64,000 bases of DNA from an uncultured Bacteroidales bacterium (GTDB lineage: Bacteria > Bacteroidota > Bacteroidia > Bacteroidales > P3). Position numbers and translations under genes: made by a program. The stretch is from the NCBI GenBank assembly GCA_900316965.1, contig ONEY01000003.1, positions 107,295 to 171,294 on the forward strand. The letters are read 5' to 3'. Under the pieces are notes generated by a model. That model was given only the letters and a program-made list of their open reading frames with translations. It did no database searches and was not told the origin of the DNA. Of the stretch, positions 16,507 through 25,760 are shown piece by piece (within the stretch, counting starts at the first letter, position 1; each line of letters opens with the position of its first letter).

Positions 16507-18174
16507 TCAAGGAACATCGCATTCCTGCTGTAAATATTCCTCTGTGTTCTCCTCAGAATATTGCAATTCCGCGTTGCCGTCAAAGATGCTGACATAAACA
16601 TAATTGTATGGTGCTGGAGTGTAACCTACGGTGACGGTGTATTTTTCCCACTTGTATTCCGTAGAGGTGCCGTTGTCTTTCTGTTTCTTGGCACCTTTGG
16701 GGAGTTTCACTTTGTCAACAATGGCTTCCGATGAGCCCGTGCCAACGATAACATAGTTTATTGTGTTGATGGGCAAAGCAGCGTCATAATTCATTTCCTT
16801 TTCGTTGTTACCCATAGCACAAAGAGCTACAATATAACCGCCTCCGATGCTCTGGTTGTTAAGCATGTAGTTGAATCGAGTGCTGTCAAACATAACCCTC
16901 TGAGCACGATCGTAACGCTCGATACCCTGCATTACGGCAAGTTCTTCGTAATTTTTGGGAAATTTGCCCTTCAAACCATCCCAGTCGATATAGTCGTTGA
17001 CAACATTGATGTTGGGAGCTTGAGACTTAACCTCAACATGGAGTGGGAGTTCCCCAAATAGGTATTCATCAAGCTGATAACTATCGATATCAAACTGTGG
17101 ATTGGCGACATAGGCACCTTTCTTGTCTATGGTCCCCCACAAGTCATCGACTCTCACCAAAGCATATTTTCCACAAAAACTCTGTGCATAATCGAACTGA
17201 GGATTTATTTTGATGGTACCTTTTTTATCGATATAACCCCAACTGTCACCCATCTTGACGGGGGCAAGATTGGCTTCGCCAAAAGGTTTGGCGTTTGAAA
17301 ACTGAGGATTAATGACATAAGTTCCTTTCTTGTCGACCCATCCCCACTGGTCTCCCATGAGCACCATAAACATGCCCATGTCAGGAACCATGGCGTCGAA
17401 TTGAGGGTTGATGACATACTTGCCATTTTTGTCAATAACACCATATTTGTCGCCCGACTCAACAACGGCGACACCATCGAAGAATGGGTATACCTCGCCA
17501 AATTGAGGGTTGATTTTGATGGCTCCTGTGTTGTCGACATATCCATACTTGTCATCCATGCGGAAAGGCATTAGTTTTTCGGAATAGTCTTTGAGATAGT
17601 AGCGAGCACCTTCAATGTTCTCAAACAACTTGTTGCCTTTGATGTCAATAAACTGGGCTTCTGCAATTATCGATTTGTCTTTGACCACACACTTATTGCA
17701 CGAGGCTATGCCGTCGATGTAGACAGACACAGCATCAGCGTCGCTTTCTGTCTGCACCTTGCCTTTGGTATTGATAAGTTGAGGGCAACCTCCCTCTTCC
17801 ACCACCCAGGCAAAACCATTATAGAAATCAGTGGCTTCTGCATAGCGCGGCTCTATTGCCCATTGCCCTTTGGCGTTGAGGTAGCCGAAACGGCGAACTG
17901 GATACTCAACGCTGTCGCTGCCGTCGAGGGTGGCTTTTTTGATATTCACATTGATGACTGCGAGGGCAAGACCGTCACGAAAGAATCCTGCATAAACCAA
18001 CTCCATGGGTGCGATAACAATCTCTCCTTTCATATTTGCGTAGCCATACATATTGTCACGCTCAAATGGAAATAAGTCAAGGTCCTGAATTACCTTGTGT
18101 CCTGTTTTTCCGCAACCGGTGAAAAGCAATACCATCACCGAGGCGATTGTAAATAGAATTTTTTTCATGGGCAT
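16507..18174 (-). CDS. WG-repeat lipoprotein
   Basis: A 555-residue exported protein. The N-terminus MPMKKILFTIASVMVLLFTGCGK is a lipoprotein signal with the lipobox FTGC; the second ATG, two codons in, is equally likely as start. The body consists of WG repeats of about 45 residues. Clear copies read YGYVDNTGAIKINPQF, YGVIDKNGKYVINPQF, WGWVDKKGTYVINPQF, WGYIDKKGTIKINPQF and WGTIDKKGAYVANPQF. WG repeats occur in many secreted and surface proteins of unknown role. The C-terminal 170 residues have no repeat and no recognised family. It appears monocistronic. Confidence 0.85.
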   Translation of the reverse strand: MPMKKILFTIASVMVLLFTGCGKTGHKVIQDLDLFPFERDNMYGYANMKGEIVIAPMELVYAGFFRDGLALAVINVNIKKATLDGSDSVEYPVRRFGYLNAKGQWAIEPRYAEATDFYNGFAWVVEEGGCPQLINTKGKVQTESDADAVSVYIDGIASCNKCVVKDKSIIAEAQFIDIKGNKLFENIEGARYYLKDYSEKLMPFRMDDKYGYVDNTGAIKINPQFGEVYPFFDGVAVVESGDKYGVIDKNGKYVINPQFDAMVPDMGMFMVLMGDQWGWVDKKGTYVINPQFSNAKPFGEANLAPVKMGDSWGYIDKKGTIKINPQFDYAQSFCGKYALVRVDDLWGTIDKKGAYVANPQFDIDSYQLDEYLFGELPLHVEVKSQAPNINVVNDYIDWDGLKGKFPKNYEELAVMQGIERYDRAQRVMFDSTRFNYMLNNQSIGGGYIVALCAMGNNEKEMNYDAALPINTINYVIVGTGSSEAIVDKVKLPKGAKKQKDNGTSTEYKWEKYTVTVGYTPAPYNYVYVSIFDGNAELQYSEENTEEYLQQECDVP

Positions 18175-18254
18175 CTTGTTATTTATGGGTTATACAATAA
18201 TCGGAGAATAAAGTGTGAAAAATAGCTGTCACAACTATTGTTTGGCCTATTTAC

Positions 18255-18308
18255 AACACAAGCCGTGCAATATAGTTTTTTTGCTATTTGAATTGCGCGG
18301 TTTGTGTT
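18255..18308. other. Long perfect hairpin between the WG-lipoprotein and threonine dehydrogenase genes
   Basis: AACACAAGCCGTGCAAT at 18255-18271 pairs over all 17 positions (two G-U) with 18292-18308, and the loop itself contains ATAG/CTAT pairing. A smaller hairpin, CTGCAAG-GTGA-CTTGCAG, follows at 18324-18341. They lie just downstream of the dehydrogenase stop, so they may act as terminator or 3' stabiliser, but there is no T-run in the expected place. Confidence 0.5.
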
Positions 18309-18349
18309 GCTTTCGACTGCTATCTGCAAGGTGACTTGCAGCCGTACTA

Positions 18350-19297
18350 TTAAAGCAGTTTCTTCTTGAGGTTGAGGATCATGTCGTCGGTCATGCGCTC
18401 AAGGTCATATTGAGGATTCCAGCCCCATTCGTTGCGTGCGCAGCTGTCATCCATCTTGTTGGGCCAGCTGTCGGCGATAGCCTGCTTTATAGGTTCTGGC
18501 TCGTAAACCATCTCAAAGTTGGGATAACGTTTCTTGATGGCGTTGTAGATGATTTCTGGGTCAAAACTCATAGAGGTGACATTGAAGCTATTGCGGTGCA
18601 CAAGCTTGGTGGGATCAGCCTCCATGATGTCAATCATGGCCTTCTGTGCGTCGGGCATATACATCATGTCCATATAGGTGCCTTTCTTAAGCGGGCAGAC
18701 AAATTTTTCACCTTTCACTGCGGCGTAATAAATTTCGACAGCGTAGTCGGTGGTGCCGCCGCCGGGGAGGGTCTGGTAGCTGATCAGACCCGGGAAACGT
18801 ACCGAACGAGTGTCGACACCAAAGCGGGTGAAGTAGTAGTCGCTGAGGAGCTCACCCGTGACCTTGGTAACACCGTAGATGGTGTTGGGACGCTGGATAG
18901 TATCCTGCGGTGTGTTGTCATGAGGAGTGGAGGGACCGAAGGCTCCGATTGAAGAGGGTGTGAAAACGGCACAGCCAAAAAGGCGGGCAACCTCAAGGCA
19001 GTTGACGAGTGAGCCAATACCAACGTTCCAGCCAAGCATCGGATTAAGCTCTGCAGTTGCGCTAAGGATTGCGGCAAGATTATAGATAGTGTCGATATTG
19101 TACTGTTTCACAGCGGTGGCAATCTGCATAATCTGGGTGGAGTCGATACGTTCTACTGGGCCTCTTTCGTAGGGGTCGCCCTTGAGTGGACGCAGGTCGC
19201 TGCACACTACGTTGTTGTCACCATAAATGTCCCTTAAGTTGCGTGTCAGTTCCGAGCCAATCTGTCCGCCGGCACCGACGATAAGAATTTTTTTCAT
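18350..19297 (-). CDS. L-threonine 3-dehydrogenase, SDR (epimerase-like) type
   Basis: A 315-residue short-chain dehydrogenase with the N-terminal NAD-binding motif GAGGQIG at 8-14 and the catalytic pair Y141 and K145 (YGVTK), with serines 115-116 before it. LRPLKGDPYERGP, SFEVRFPGLIS-like RSVRFPGLIS and the substrate-side GGGTTDYAVEIYYAA match the non-zinc threonine dehydrogenases of Flavobacterium and Cytophaga. It oxidises threonine to 2-amino-3-ketobutyrate, the substrate of the glycine C-acetyltransferase encoded at 20212-21393. A strong promoter lies about 100 bases upstream, so it has its own transcript. Confidence 0.85.
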   Translation of the reverse strand: MKKILIVGAGGQIGSELTRNLRDIYGDNNVVCSDLRPLKGDPYERGPVERIDSTQIMQIATAVKQYNIDTIYNLAAILSATAELNPMLGWNVGIGSLVNCLEVARLFGCAVFTPSSIGAFGPSTPHDNTPQDTIQRPNTIYGVTKVTGELLSDYYFTRFGVDTRSVRFPGLISYQTLPGGGTTDYAVEIYYAAVKGEKFVCPLKKGTYMDMMYMPDAQKAMIDIMEADPTKLVHRNSFNVTSMSFDPEIIYNAIKKRYPNFEMVYEPEPIKQAIADSWPNKMDDSCARNEWGWNPQYDLERMTDDMILNLKKKLL

Positions 19298-19400
19298 TGT
19301 TATTGTTTGTTTATTGATTATACTATAATTATACCAATGCTACATTAACACACAATCAAACAGATTGTTGTGCAACCATGCAGATTATTGTTTCAAACAA

Positions 19401-19431
19401 CAAAAGTACAAAAGTTGTTGTAACTGACAAA
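19401..19431 (-). promoter_or_regulatory. Promoter of the threonine dehydrogenase gene
   Basis: On the minus strand, TTTG (19431-19428) is followed by 19 bases and TACTTTTG (19408-19401), a full match to the Bacteroidota consensus. The start codon is 104 bases downstream. Confidence 0.75.
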
Positions 19432-19473
19432 ATAAAAAAGAGGCGTAAACAATAAAATGTTTAACGCCTCTTT
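19431..19473 (-). terminator. Terminator of the DUF308 gene
   Basis: On the minus strand AAAGAGGCGT (19473-19464) pairs with ACGCCTCTTT (19446-19437), followed by Ts. It ends where the dehydrogenase promoter begins, sharing one base. Confidence 0.8.
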
Positions 19474-19497
19474 AATTGGTACTACATGAGATAGTTG

Positions 19498-20088
19498 TCA
19501 ATCTTCAGTCTGAAAGTCATCAATATTGTGTGCTGTGGCACTCTCTTTCAAGTCGCGTACCGTGTGTTGAATGCGTCTCAAGGCCGAGAATGCCACAATA
19601 CGCTCAATGCCATTGGCTAGGATGCCAAAGCCGAGCATGATACCCATAAAGGTCTCCACGGCCTCGGGGTTGCGCATGGCAAGAAAGCCAAGAATGATGC
19701 TGCAAACACCGAACAGGAGCATGAGCCACCATCTGTCATATCCTGCACGTTTGTAGTCAAACGAAAGTACAGCAAGCGACAGACCTTCGAATATGACCCA
19801 CATGGCGAATACCACTATAATGGTGGTAGCGGAAAGCACACTGTTGCAGAGCATGGTGAGACCCACAAAAATCTGAAATGCGGCGAGCAGCGTTGTCGAG
19901 CCAGCGTTGGGCAAGTATTTCTGTGCACGCAAACCAAAAAAAAGTGACACGATTCCGGTGAGCAGAATCAATAATCCCACCAGCCAAGCCATTGTCTTAA
20001 AAATCTCAACGGGATTAACGATGCATACGGCTCCGAGTATGATGAGCAACAGAGCTGTTATGATAAGATATGTGTTTACTTTTTTCAT
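19498..20088 (-). CDS. DUF308 (HdeD-like) membrane protein
   Basis: A 196-residue integral membrane protein with about six hydrophobic segments, such as YLIITALLLIILGAVCIVNP, AWLVGLLILLTGIVSLFFGL and WWLMLLFGVCSIILGFLAM. The pattern of a helix ending in G-hydrophobic-NP repeats is typical of the DUF308/HdeD family; in E. coli HdeD is linked to acid resistance, but a role here is unknown. It lies between two threonine-degradation genes on the same strand, but terminators on both sides suggest separate transcription. Confidence 0.8.
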   Translation of the reverse strand: MKKVNTYLIITALLLIILGAVCIVNPVEIFKTMAWLVGLLILLTGIVSLFFGLRAQKYLPNAGSTTLLAAFQIFVGLTMLCNSVLSATTIIVVFAMWVIFEGLSLAVLSFDYKRAGYDRWWLMLLFGVCSIILGFLAMRNPEAVETFMGIMLGFGILANGIERIVAFSALRRIQHTVRDLKESATAHNIDDFQTED

Positions 20089-20113
20089 AATTGATTTATG
20101 TTGTGATTACTGA

Positions 20114-20149
20114 TAAAAAAGCGGATCGCAGGCTAACCTGAAATCCGCT
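20114..20149 (-). terminator. Terminator of the glycine C-acetyltransferase gene
   Basis: Minus-strand AGCGGAT and ATCCGCT stem with an inner CAGG/CCTG helix, followed by a T-run (AAAAAA on the plus strand at 20115-20120). Confidence 0.75.
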
Positions 20150-20211
20150 CATTGTATAATAGCCTTGATGGATTGAACATCCGCGGTTACACGAATGACT
20201 CCTTGAGGTTA

Positions 20212-21393
20212 TTAGCCTTCGATTTCCTTACGGACTTTCTTGAAGGCCTCGATGCATTTGTCGAGGTGCTCATGCTCGTGTGCGGCGCTGATTTGTACGC
20301 GGATACGGGCTTGTCCTTTTGGAACCACGGGGTAGTAGAATCCGGTGACAAAGATGCCTTCTTCCTGCATTTTGGCAGCATACTTCTGGCTCTTGGCGGC
20401 GTCGTAGATCATGACGGCGCAGATGGCGCTTTCGCTGGGTTTGCAGTCGAAGCCTTCCTCTTTCATGCGACGGAGGAAGTAGTCGGTGTTCTCATGCAGC
20501 TTGTCCTGGAGAGCGTTGGTCTCGCTCATCATCTCGAACATGCGGATACCTGCGGCCACGAGGCCGGGAGCCATGCTGTTGGAGAAGAGGTAGGGACGGC
20601 TGCGCTGACGCAGCATGTCGATGATTTCCTTCTTGCCGGTGGTGAAACCGCCCATGGCGCCGCCAAAGGCTTTTCCTAATGTGCCGGTGAGGATCTCTAT
20701 CTTGCCACGGAGGTTGTAGCGCTCGGTGACACCGCGGCCGGTTTTGCCGACGACACCAGCGGAGTGGCTTTCGTCGACCATCACCATGGCGTCGTATTTG
20801 TTGGCGAGCTCATAGATCTTGTCGAGAGGGCAGACGTTGCCGTCCATGGAGAAAACGCCGTCGGTGACGATGATACGGAAGCGGTTTTTCTGAGCGGCCT
20901 TGAGTTGTTCCTCGAGGTCGGCCATATCGGCGTTGGCATAGCGATAACGCTGTGCCTTGCAGAGACGTACACCATCAATTATGGAAGCGTGGTTGAGTGC
21001 GTCGCTGATGATAGCATCCTCTTCGGTAAGGAGTGGCTCAAAAACACCACCATTGGCGTCGAAACAAGCAGCATAGAGAATAGTGTCCTCTGTGCCAAAG
21101 AATTCAGCGATTTTCTTTTCAAGTTGTTTGTGAAGGTCCTGGCATCCGCAAATGAAGCGAACAGAGGCCATACCGTAGCCGCGTGCGTCCATGCCTTTCT
21201 TGGCAGCCTCGATAAGTTCTGGGTTGTCGGCAAGACCAAGGTAGTTGTTGGCGCAGAAATTAAGGCACTTTTTGCCTTTCACCATAATTTCGGCACCCTG
21301 GGGGCTTTCTATTATGCGTTCATGTTTGTAAAGACCGGCAGCTTCGATGTCGGCCAACTCTTTCTGTAGATGTTCTTGGAATTTAGTATACAT
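20212..21393 (-). CDS. kbl: Glycine C-acetyltransferase (2-amino-3-ketobutyrate CoA ligase)
   Basis: A 393-residue PLP enzyme of the alpha-oxoamine synthase family that cleaves 2-amino-3-ketobutyrate with CoA to glycine and acetyl-CoA. The Schiff-base lysine is K241 in TGTLGKAFGGAMGG. The PLP-pyridine contact region is MVDESHSAG (D207, H210). NFCANNYLGLADNPE and SVRFICGCQDLHKQLE match Kbl better than BioF. Length is normal. Together with the threonine dehydrogenase at 18350-19297 it completes threonine breakdown to glycine. A minus-strand -7 box TACTTTTG lies at 21447-21440. Confidence 0.93.
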   Translation of the reverse strand: MYTKFQEHLQKELADIEAAGLYKHERIIESPQGAEIMVKGKKCLNFCANNYLGLADNPELIEAAKKGMDARGYGMASVRFICGCQDLHKQLEKKIAEFFGTEDTILYAACFDANGGVFEPLLTEEDAIISDALNHASIIDGVRLCKAQRYRYANADMADLEEQLKAAQKNRFRIIVTDGVFSMDGNVCPLDKIYELANKYDAMVMVDESHSAGVVGKTGRGVTERYNLRGKIEILTGTLGKAFGGAMGGFTTGKKEIIDMLRQRSRPYLFSNSMAPGLVAAGIRMFEMMSETNALQDKLHENTDYFLRRMKEEGFDCKPSESAICAVMIYDAAKSQKYAAKMQEEGIFVTGFYYPVVPKGQARIRVQISAAHEHEHLDKCIEAFKKVRKEIEG

Positions 21394-21439
21394 GATTACA
21401 GTATTTTATGTTATTTCATTATTTTTTTTAATTGAATTA

Positions 21440-21472
21440 CAAAAGTACATAAAAAAACACAATCACCTGCAA
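21440..21472 (-). promoter_or_regulatory. Candidate promoter of kbl
   Basis: On the minus strand, TTG (21472-21470), 22 bases, then TACTTTTG (21447-21440). The -7 box is a full match and the -33 box and spacing are weaker. The start codon is 47 bases downstream. Confidence 0.5.
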
Positions 21473-21511
21473 CTTTATTGTAAAAATATGTTGGACATGT
21501 GTACAACTTGA

Positions 21512-22339
21512 TTATATCTTTTTATCAATCAATTGTTTGATTTCGCATTGAAGAGCGTCGATTTTTTCCTGTAGCGAACGATTTTGTTTGTCGTTGCTGT
21601 TTTTAATCTCTTGGAGAAGATTTATAAGGTCGTCATTGTTGTCGGCAACCATTGCGTCGACGAAAATGGAGTTTATTAGCGACATACCTATAATGCCACC
21701 ACCTATGAGTATCAAACAGAAATATATGCGCACCATATGCATCCAAAAGAGTGGCATGTTGCCGACAACGGCATTGGGAATCTCATACCAACCTTCCACA
21801 GTACACATCTGAAATACAGCATACATTGCGTCGAGAGGTGTCGCAAAATATTGAGGAGCCACACTGGAAAACAGCGCGCTGTTGAACATGGCAGCGACAA
21901 AAATAATGATGATGTAGGCGAGGAGAAATGCCGCCGACTGGCGCAGGGCAAGCATGAATCCACTCCATATCTTTTTGAGATTGGGGAAATGGCGTGCGGC
22001 CCGAAACAATTTGAATACTCTGAGGGCACGGAACACAACAAGTATCTTTACTCCCGCCAGCTGGGGCATGAAGTAGACGAGAAGAGCAGGGAGCGAAAGA
22101 ATGGTCACCAACCCGTCAAGGATGTTCCATCCATCGCGCCAATAGTTGCGCATGCCATAATGACGCTGTTTTGTTATCATCTCCACGACGAAAAGAATGG
22201 TACATAGTATATCTATGACCGACATCACAGCGTTCTCGACACCACACTCCTGCAAAAAAATAATTATCACATTGATAAGCACCAAAATCAACATGTTGAA
22301 GTCGGAAAGGAAAAAGTTTGATACCTTTGTATTTTTCAT
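21512..22339 (-). CDS. Voltage-gated cation channel, single-domain (NaChBac-like)
   Basis: A 275-residue six-helix ion channel. S4 is unmistakable: gating charges R104, R107, K110, R113 and R116, spaced every third residue in VVFRALRVFKLFRAARHF. S5 follows at about 136-152. The pore helix and selectivity filter read QMCTVEGWYE at 178-187, where bacterial sodium channels carry TLESW. S6 is at about 203-228 (IYFCLILIGGGIIGMSLINS). Residues 236-275 form a heptad-rich coiled coil, as in tetramerising bacterial channels. Each subunit would contribute one quarter of the pore. Ion selectivity cannot be decided from the changed filter. A minus-strand -7 box TACCTTTG lies at 22473-22466. Confidence 0.88.
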   Translation of the reverse strand: MKNTKVSNFFLSDFNMLILVLINVIIIFLQECGVENAVMSVIDILCTILFVVEMITKQRHYGMRNYWRDGWNILDGLVTILSLPALLVYFMPQLAGVKILVVFRALRVFKLFRAARHFPNLKKIWSGFMLALRQSAAFLLAYIIIIFVAAMFNSALFSSVAPQYFATPLDAMYAVFQMCTVEGWYEIPNAVVGNMPLFWMHMVRIYFCLILIGGGIIGMSLINSIFVDAMVADNNDDLINLLQEIKNSNDKQNRSLQEKIDALQCEIKQLIDKKI

Positions 22340-22584
22340 AAATGATAGCTATAATGTATTATTAAGACTTCTCGATTCGAAGGCCCACAGAAACCTCCAA
22401 TTATCAGAATATTAGCCACTGCAATTGCTAATTCATGTTTTCTGGTGGGTTAAACTAATAATTTGCAAAGGTAGGCTTTTTTTTATATATCTGAAACAGG
22501 TTTTTTGATTGGCAATGTAATAAATTCTATGTTCTCGCCGTTAACTAGGATAAAAATTCGTTTTACTATTTAAAAAAATATATC

Positions 22585-22755
22585 GTGGACAATAATATCA
22601 AACAAAAAATTGACGAGATCGTCAATGAAATTGGCGCCATCAACGACCTGAACATCAAGCATGCCGTACTTACCTACATGGAGCAGCAAGCTGGTTTTAT
22701 GCTTTGGCAGATGGAGGACGAAAAACATATTGACAACGACTCTCACAACGTGTGA
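22585..22755 (+). CDS. Small hypothetical protein (GTG start)
   Basis: A 56-codon frame opening at GTG 22585, the only usable start after an upstream in-frame stop at 22546-22548. The protein is acidic and helical (DNNIKQKIDEIVNEIGAIND, then YMEQQAGFMLWQMEDEKHID) and ends 59 bases before the LptE gene. No family recognised. Its good codon use and coherent helix suggest a real gene, but the GTG start lowers certainty. Confidence 0.5.
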   Translation: MDNNIKQKIDEIVNEIGAINDLNIKHAVLTYMEQQAGFMLWQMEDEKHIDNDSHNV

Positions 22756-22814
22756 TTATTTATCTGTGGGCTATTTGCCCACATGACAAAGCAGAAATCT
22801 CTGTTCACCTTACA

Positions 22815-23324
22815 ATGAGACGATTAGTAATTATATTTCTGACTATTGCTGTAGCAATATTTACAGCATGCAAGGGGGGCTACACCTTTACGGGAGCATC
22901 TATTCCCGCCAACGCAAAAACGATTTCTGTGTCCACTTTCCCTAATTATGCCGCCACCGTCAATCCGCAACTAAGTCAGAAACTTACCGACGATTTACGC
23001 AATCTCTTTTCGTCACAAACCAGCCTCAATGTTGTCAATGGGGGAACTGCCGATTTGGAAATCAGTGGCGAAATAACGGCATACACCACTCGCGCTGCCG
23101 CCCTATCGTCAAAAGACGAGGTGTCTATGAACCGGCTCTCTATAACGATAAAGGTGCGATTTGTCAACAATTGCGACCCCGACGCAAGTTTTGAGCAATC
23201 TTTCACTCGCTACCGCGACTATAACGCTCAGCTGAACTTCTCCTCGGTAGAAAGCGGACTGATGAGCGAGATAGTGAGTGAGCTTTGCGACGACGTCTTC
23301 AACAAATCGGTGGTGAACTGGTAA
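22815..23324 (+). CDS. lptE: LptE-like LPS-assembly lipoprotein
   Basis: A 169-residue outer-membrane lipoprotein: MRRLVIIFLTIAVAIFTACK with lipobox FTAC, followed by GGYTFTGASIPANAKTISV, which matches Bacteroidota LptE proteins (YSFTGxSIPxxxKTI). LptE plugs LptD and helps insert LPS in the outer leaflet. A beta-alpha fold with YPNYA-like FPNYAATVNPQLSQKLTDDL is typical. An upstream in-frame ATG at 22752 would place 21 residues before the signal peptide, so I take 22815. The next gene starts 21 bases later. Confidence 0.85.
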   Translation: MRRLVIIFLTIAVAIFTACKGGYTFTGASIPANAKTISVSTFPNYAATVNPQLSQKLTDDLRNLFSSQTSLNVVNGGTADLEISGEITAYTTRAAALSSKDEVSMNRLSITIKVRFVNNCDPDASFEQSFTRYRDYNAQLNFSSVESGLMSEIVSELCDDVFNKSVVNW

Positions 23325-23345
23325 TAGAAAAACAATGATATTCAG

Positions 23346-25760
23346 ATGATCAGAAACTCAGATAATCGGAGTTTCAATATTCCGGCAAAAAGGATTTTCA
23401 ACCTAACGGGATGGCTGGTGGGCCTTGTGGGCTCTGTGATATACCTGCTCACTATGGAACCTATGGTGAGTTTCTGGGATTGTGGCGAATTCATAGCCTC
23501 TTCCTATAAGCTGCAGGTGAGCCACCCTCCAGGAGCTCCTCTCTATCAGCTTTTGGCAAAAGTGTTCATGCTCCTCGCCGGTTCCAACACGGCTATGGTG
23601 GCTTGGTGGAGCAATGCCCTCAGCGCCGTTGCCGGCGGACTTACGGCAATGTTCCTTTTTTGGACTGTGGCTCGAGTGACACTGTTTTTCAAGCCGCAAG
23701 ATGTGTCATTTTCAAAATCTTTTCTGCCTGCTCTCATCGCAGCGGCATGCTACTTATTCTGCGACACTGCTTGGTTTTCGGCTGCTGAGAGCGAGGTATA
23801 CAGTCTCTCTATGCTTTTCTCATCGGCAATAGTGTGGGCTATGGTGCGATGGGCTCAATGCGATGAATCGGCCTATGCTTCTCGCTGGTTGCTTTTGGAG
23901 GTCTTCCTTCTCAGTCTTTCACTATGCGTCCATCTGCTCGGATTACTTACAATACCTGCGCTGGTGGTCATATATTTCCTGCGTCGCCGTCATGTTGGAG
24001 GCTTCCCGCTACGAGCTTTGCCAGTAGCTACTGTGCTGTTTTTGGCCGGCATATCTCCCTATGCCATTGTTCCTATCCGCGCCGCCGCTGACCCTCCAAT
24101 AAATATGGGTAATCCCAGTAATTTCGACTCTTTCCACTCTTATATGACGCGTGAGCAATATGAGCACGCTCCCCTTCTCTACGGACGCTGCTACAACTCT
24201 CCTATAGTGCAATGGCGCGACGGCAAACCTGTATATGCGCCCGAAATGGACATGCTGTTCCCTCGCATGTGGAAACGAAACGCTCATGCCGACCAATACT
24301 ACAGCGAATGGTGCGGCCATCATGGTAAAATGGTCAACGTGAACGGCAAAGAGTACTATAAGCCTTCGTTTGGCGACAATTTGGTCATCTTTGGCGGTTA
24401 CCAGCTGGGATACATGTATCTGCGATACCTAATGTGGAATTTTTCGGGTCGCTACAACGACCGACAGGGTTACGGCAACTTGCAGAAAGGTCAGTTCATT
24501 ACTGGCATTGGTCCGTTAGACAAACTCTATGTCGGCTCGTCGGCTCAATTGCCCGAATCTATGCCACGCGCCGGCCACAATCGCTATTTTATGCTGCCTT
24601 TGCTGCTGGGCATCTTGGGATGCTTCGCCATATTTAAGCGCGACAAGGGTTGGGGATGGGTTGTGATGACCCTGTTCCTCACCTCGGGAGTGCTGCTATC
24701 GGTATACCTAAACCACCCTCTTTACGAGCCTCGTGAGCGTGATTATGCCTATGTGCTGTCGTTCTACGCTTTCGCTATATGGATAGGTTTAGGGGCTCTG
24801 GCGTTGACTGAATGGGTGAGAAAAAAAACAACAGGGAAAAAAGCTTGTGCACCAATCGTCAGTGTTCTGCTCTTGGGTGTTCCGATACTTATGGCTTTTC
24901 AAAACTGGGACGATCACGACCGCAGCGGACGCTATATCGCACGCGACTCGGCTCGCAACCTGCTGGATTCGTGCAATAAGAACGCCATTCTTTTCACCCT
25001 CGCCGACAACGACACATACCCTCTTTGGTATATGCAAGAGGTTGAGGAATATCGCACTGATGTGCAGATTGTCAACTTGTCGCTTCTTGGCAGCGATAGC
25101 TACAGCCAAAGCGTAGCCCATCAGTTGGCGCAGCGCGACAAGCGATTCTGCGGACTCGACTCTCTCCTAGACAACCAAGGCCCTTATCGACGGATGATGA
25201 CTATCATCGAATCTCGCCCCGAAAAGAAATTCCCGGTTCATTTCAGCCACTATGCCGCCAGCGACCATCGCGTCGCCTTCGACGGCCGCATGCTGCTATG
25301 CGGTTTTGGATTCCGTCTGTCAGACAGCATATCTGTCGACAGCGTGGATCTTGACTGCAGCTTCCATCTAATGACTGACAAGCTGAAATGGCAACCTCTA
25401 AATGGAGTCTATGTCGACGAGACATCGTCCGAGTTTTTGGTTCAATATTGGCACGATGCTATCACAATCTCCAATGCGCTTGCTTCTGCTGGACGTGCCC
25501 TCGACGCTGTTGCCGTCCTCGACAGCACTTGTACTGCTATCTCGCCTTCTCTTCTTTGCGACCCTCAAATCTCTTTTGACATCGCCCAAGCCTACGCCAC
25601 ATGTGGCAACTTGGACAAACATCAGCAATACAAAGACTTGTGTCGCCATCAAGTTGACGAACAGCTCGAATACTATCATGCCATGAAACCGTCAATGCAA
25701 TACTACATTCCCTACATTATCAATCCACTTATGAGCCTAAAGGCAAAATGCGACAACTAA
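23346..25760 (+). CDS. DUF2723 membrane protein, GT-C glycosyltransferase-like
   Basis: An 804-residue protein. The first 530 residues are rich in membrane helices and contain the DUF2723 signature FWDCGEFIASSYKLQVSHPP, where the acidic residues sit in the first external loop as in GT-C transferases that use lipid-linked sugars. The C-terminal 270 residues are soluble and probably periplasmic. Proteins of this family are common in Bacteroidota and one role proposed is protein O-glycosylation; the activity here is inferred from topology only. It follows lptE closely, consistent with envelope work. Confidence 0.85.
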   Translation: MIRNSDNRSFNIPAKRIFNLTGWLVGLVGSVIYLLTMEPMVSFWDCGEFIASSYKLQVSHPPGAPLYQLLAKVFMLLAGSNTAMVAWWSNALSAVAGGLTAMFLFWTVARVTLFFKPQDVSFSKSFLPALIAAACYLFCDTAWFSAAESEVYSLSMLFSSAIVWAMVRWAQCDESAYASRWLLLEVFLLSLSLCVHLLGLLTIPALVVIYFLRRRHVGGFPLRALPVATVLFLAGISPYAIVPIRAAADPPINMGNPSNFDSFHSYMTREQYEHAPLLYGRCYNSPIVQWRDGKPVYAPEMDMLFPRMWKRNAHADQYYSEWCGHHGKMVNVNGKEYYKPSFGDNLVIFGGYQLGYMYLRYLMWNFSGRYNDRQGYGNLQKGQFITGIGPLDKLYVGSSAQLPESMPRAGHNRYFMLPLLLGILGCFAIFKRDKGWGWVVMTLFLTSGVLLSVYLNHPLYEPRERDYAYVLSFYAFAIWIGLGALALTEWVRKKTTGKKACAPIVSVLLLGVPILMAFQNWDDHDRSGRYIARDSARNLLDSCNKNAILFTLADNDTYPLWYMQEVEEYRTDVQIVNLSLLGSDSYSQSVAHQLAQRDKRFCGLDSLLDNQGPYRRMMTIIESRPEKKFPVHFSHYAASDHRVAFDGRMLLCGFGFRLSDSISVDSVDLDCSFHLMTDKLKWQPLNGVYVDETSSEFLVQYWHDAITISNALASAGRALDAVAVLDSTCTAISPSLLCDPQISFDIAQAYATCGNLDKHQQYKDLCRHQVDEQLEYYHAMKPSMQYYIPYIINPLMSLKAKCDN

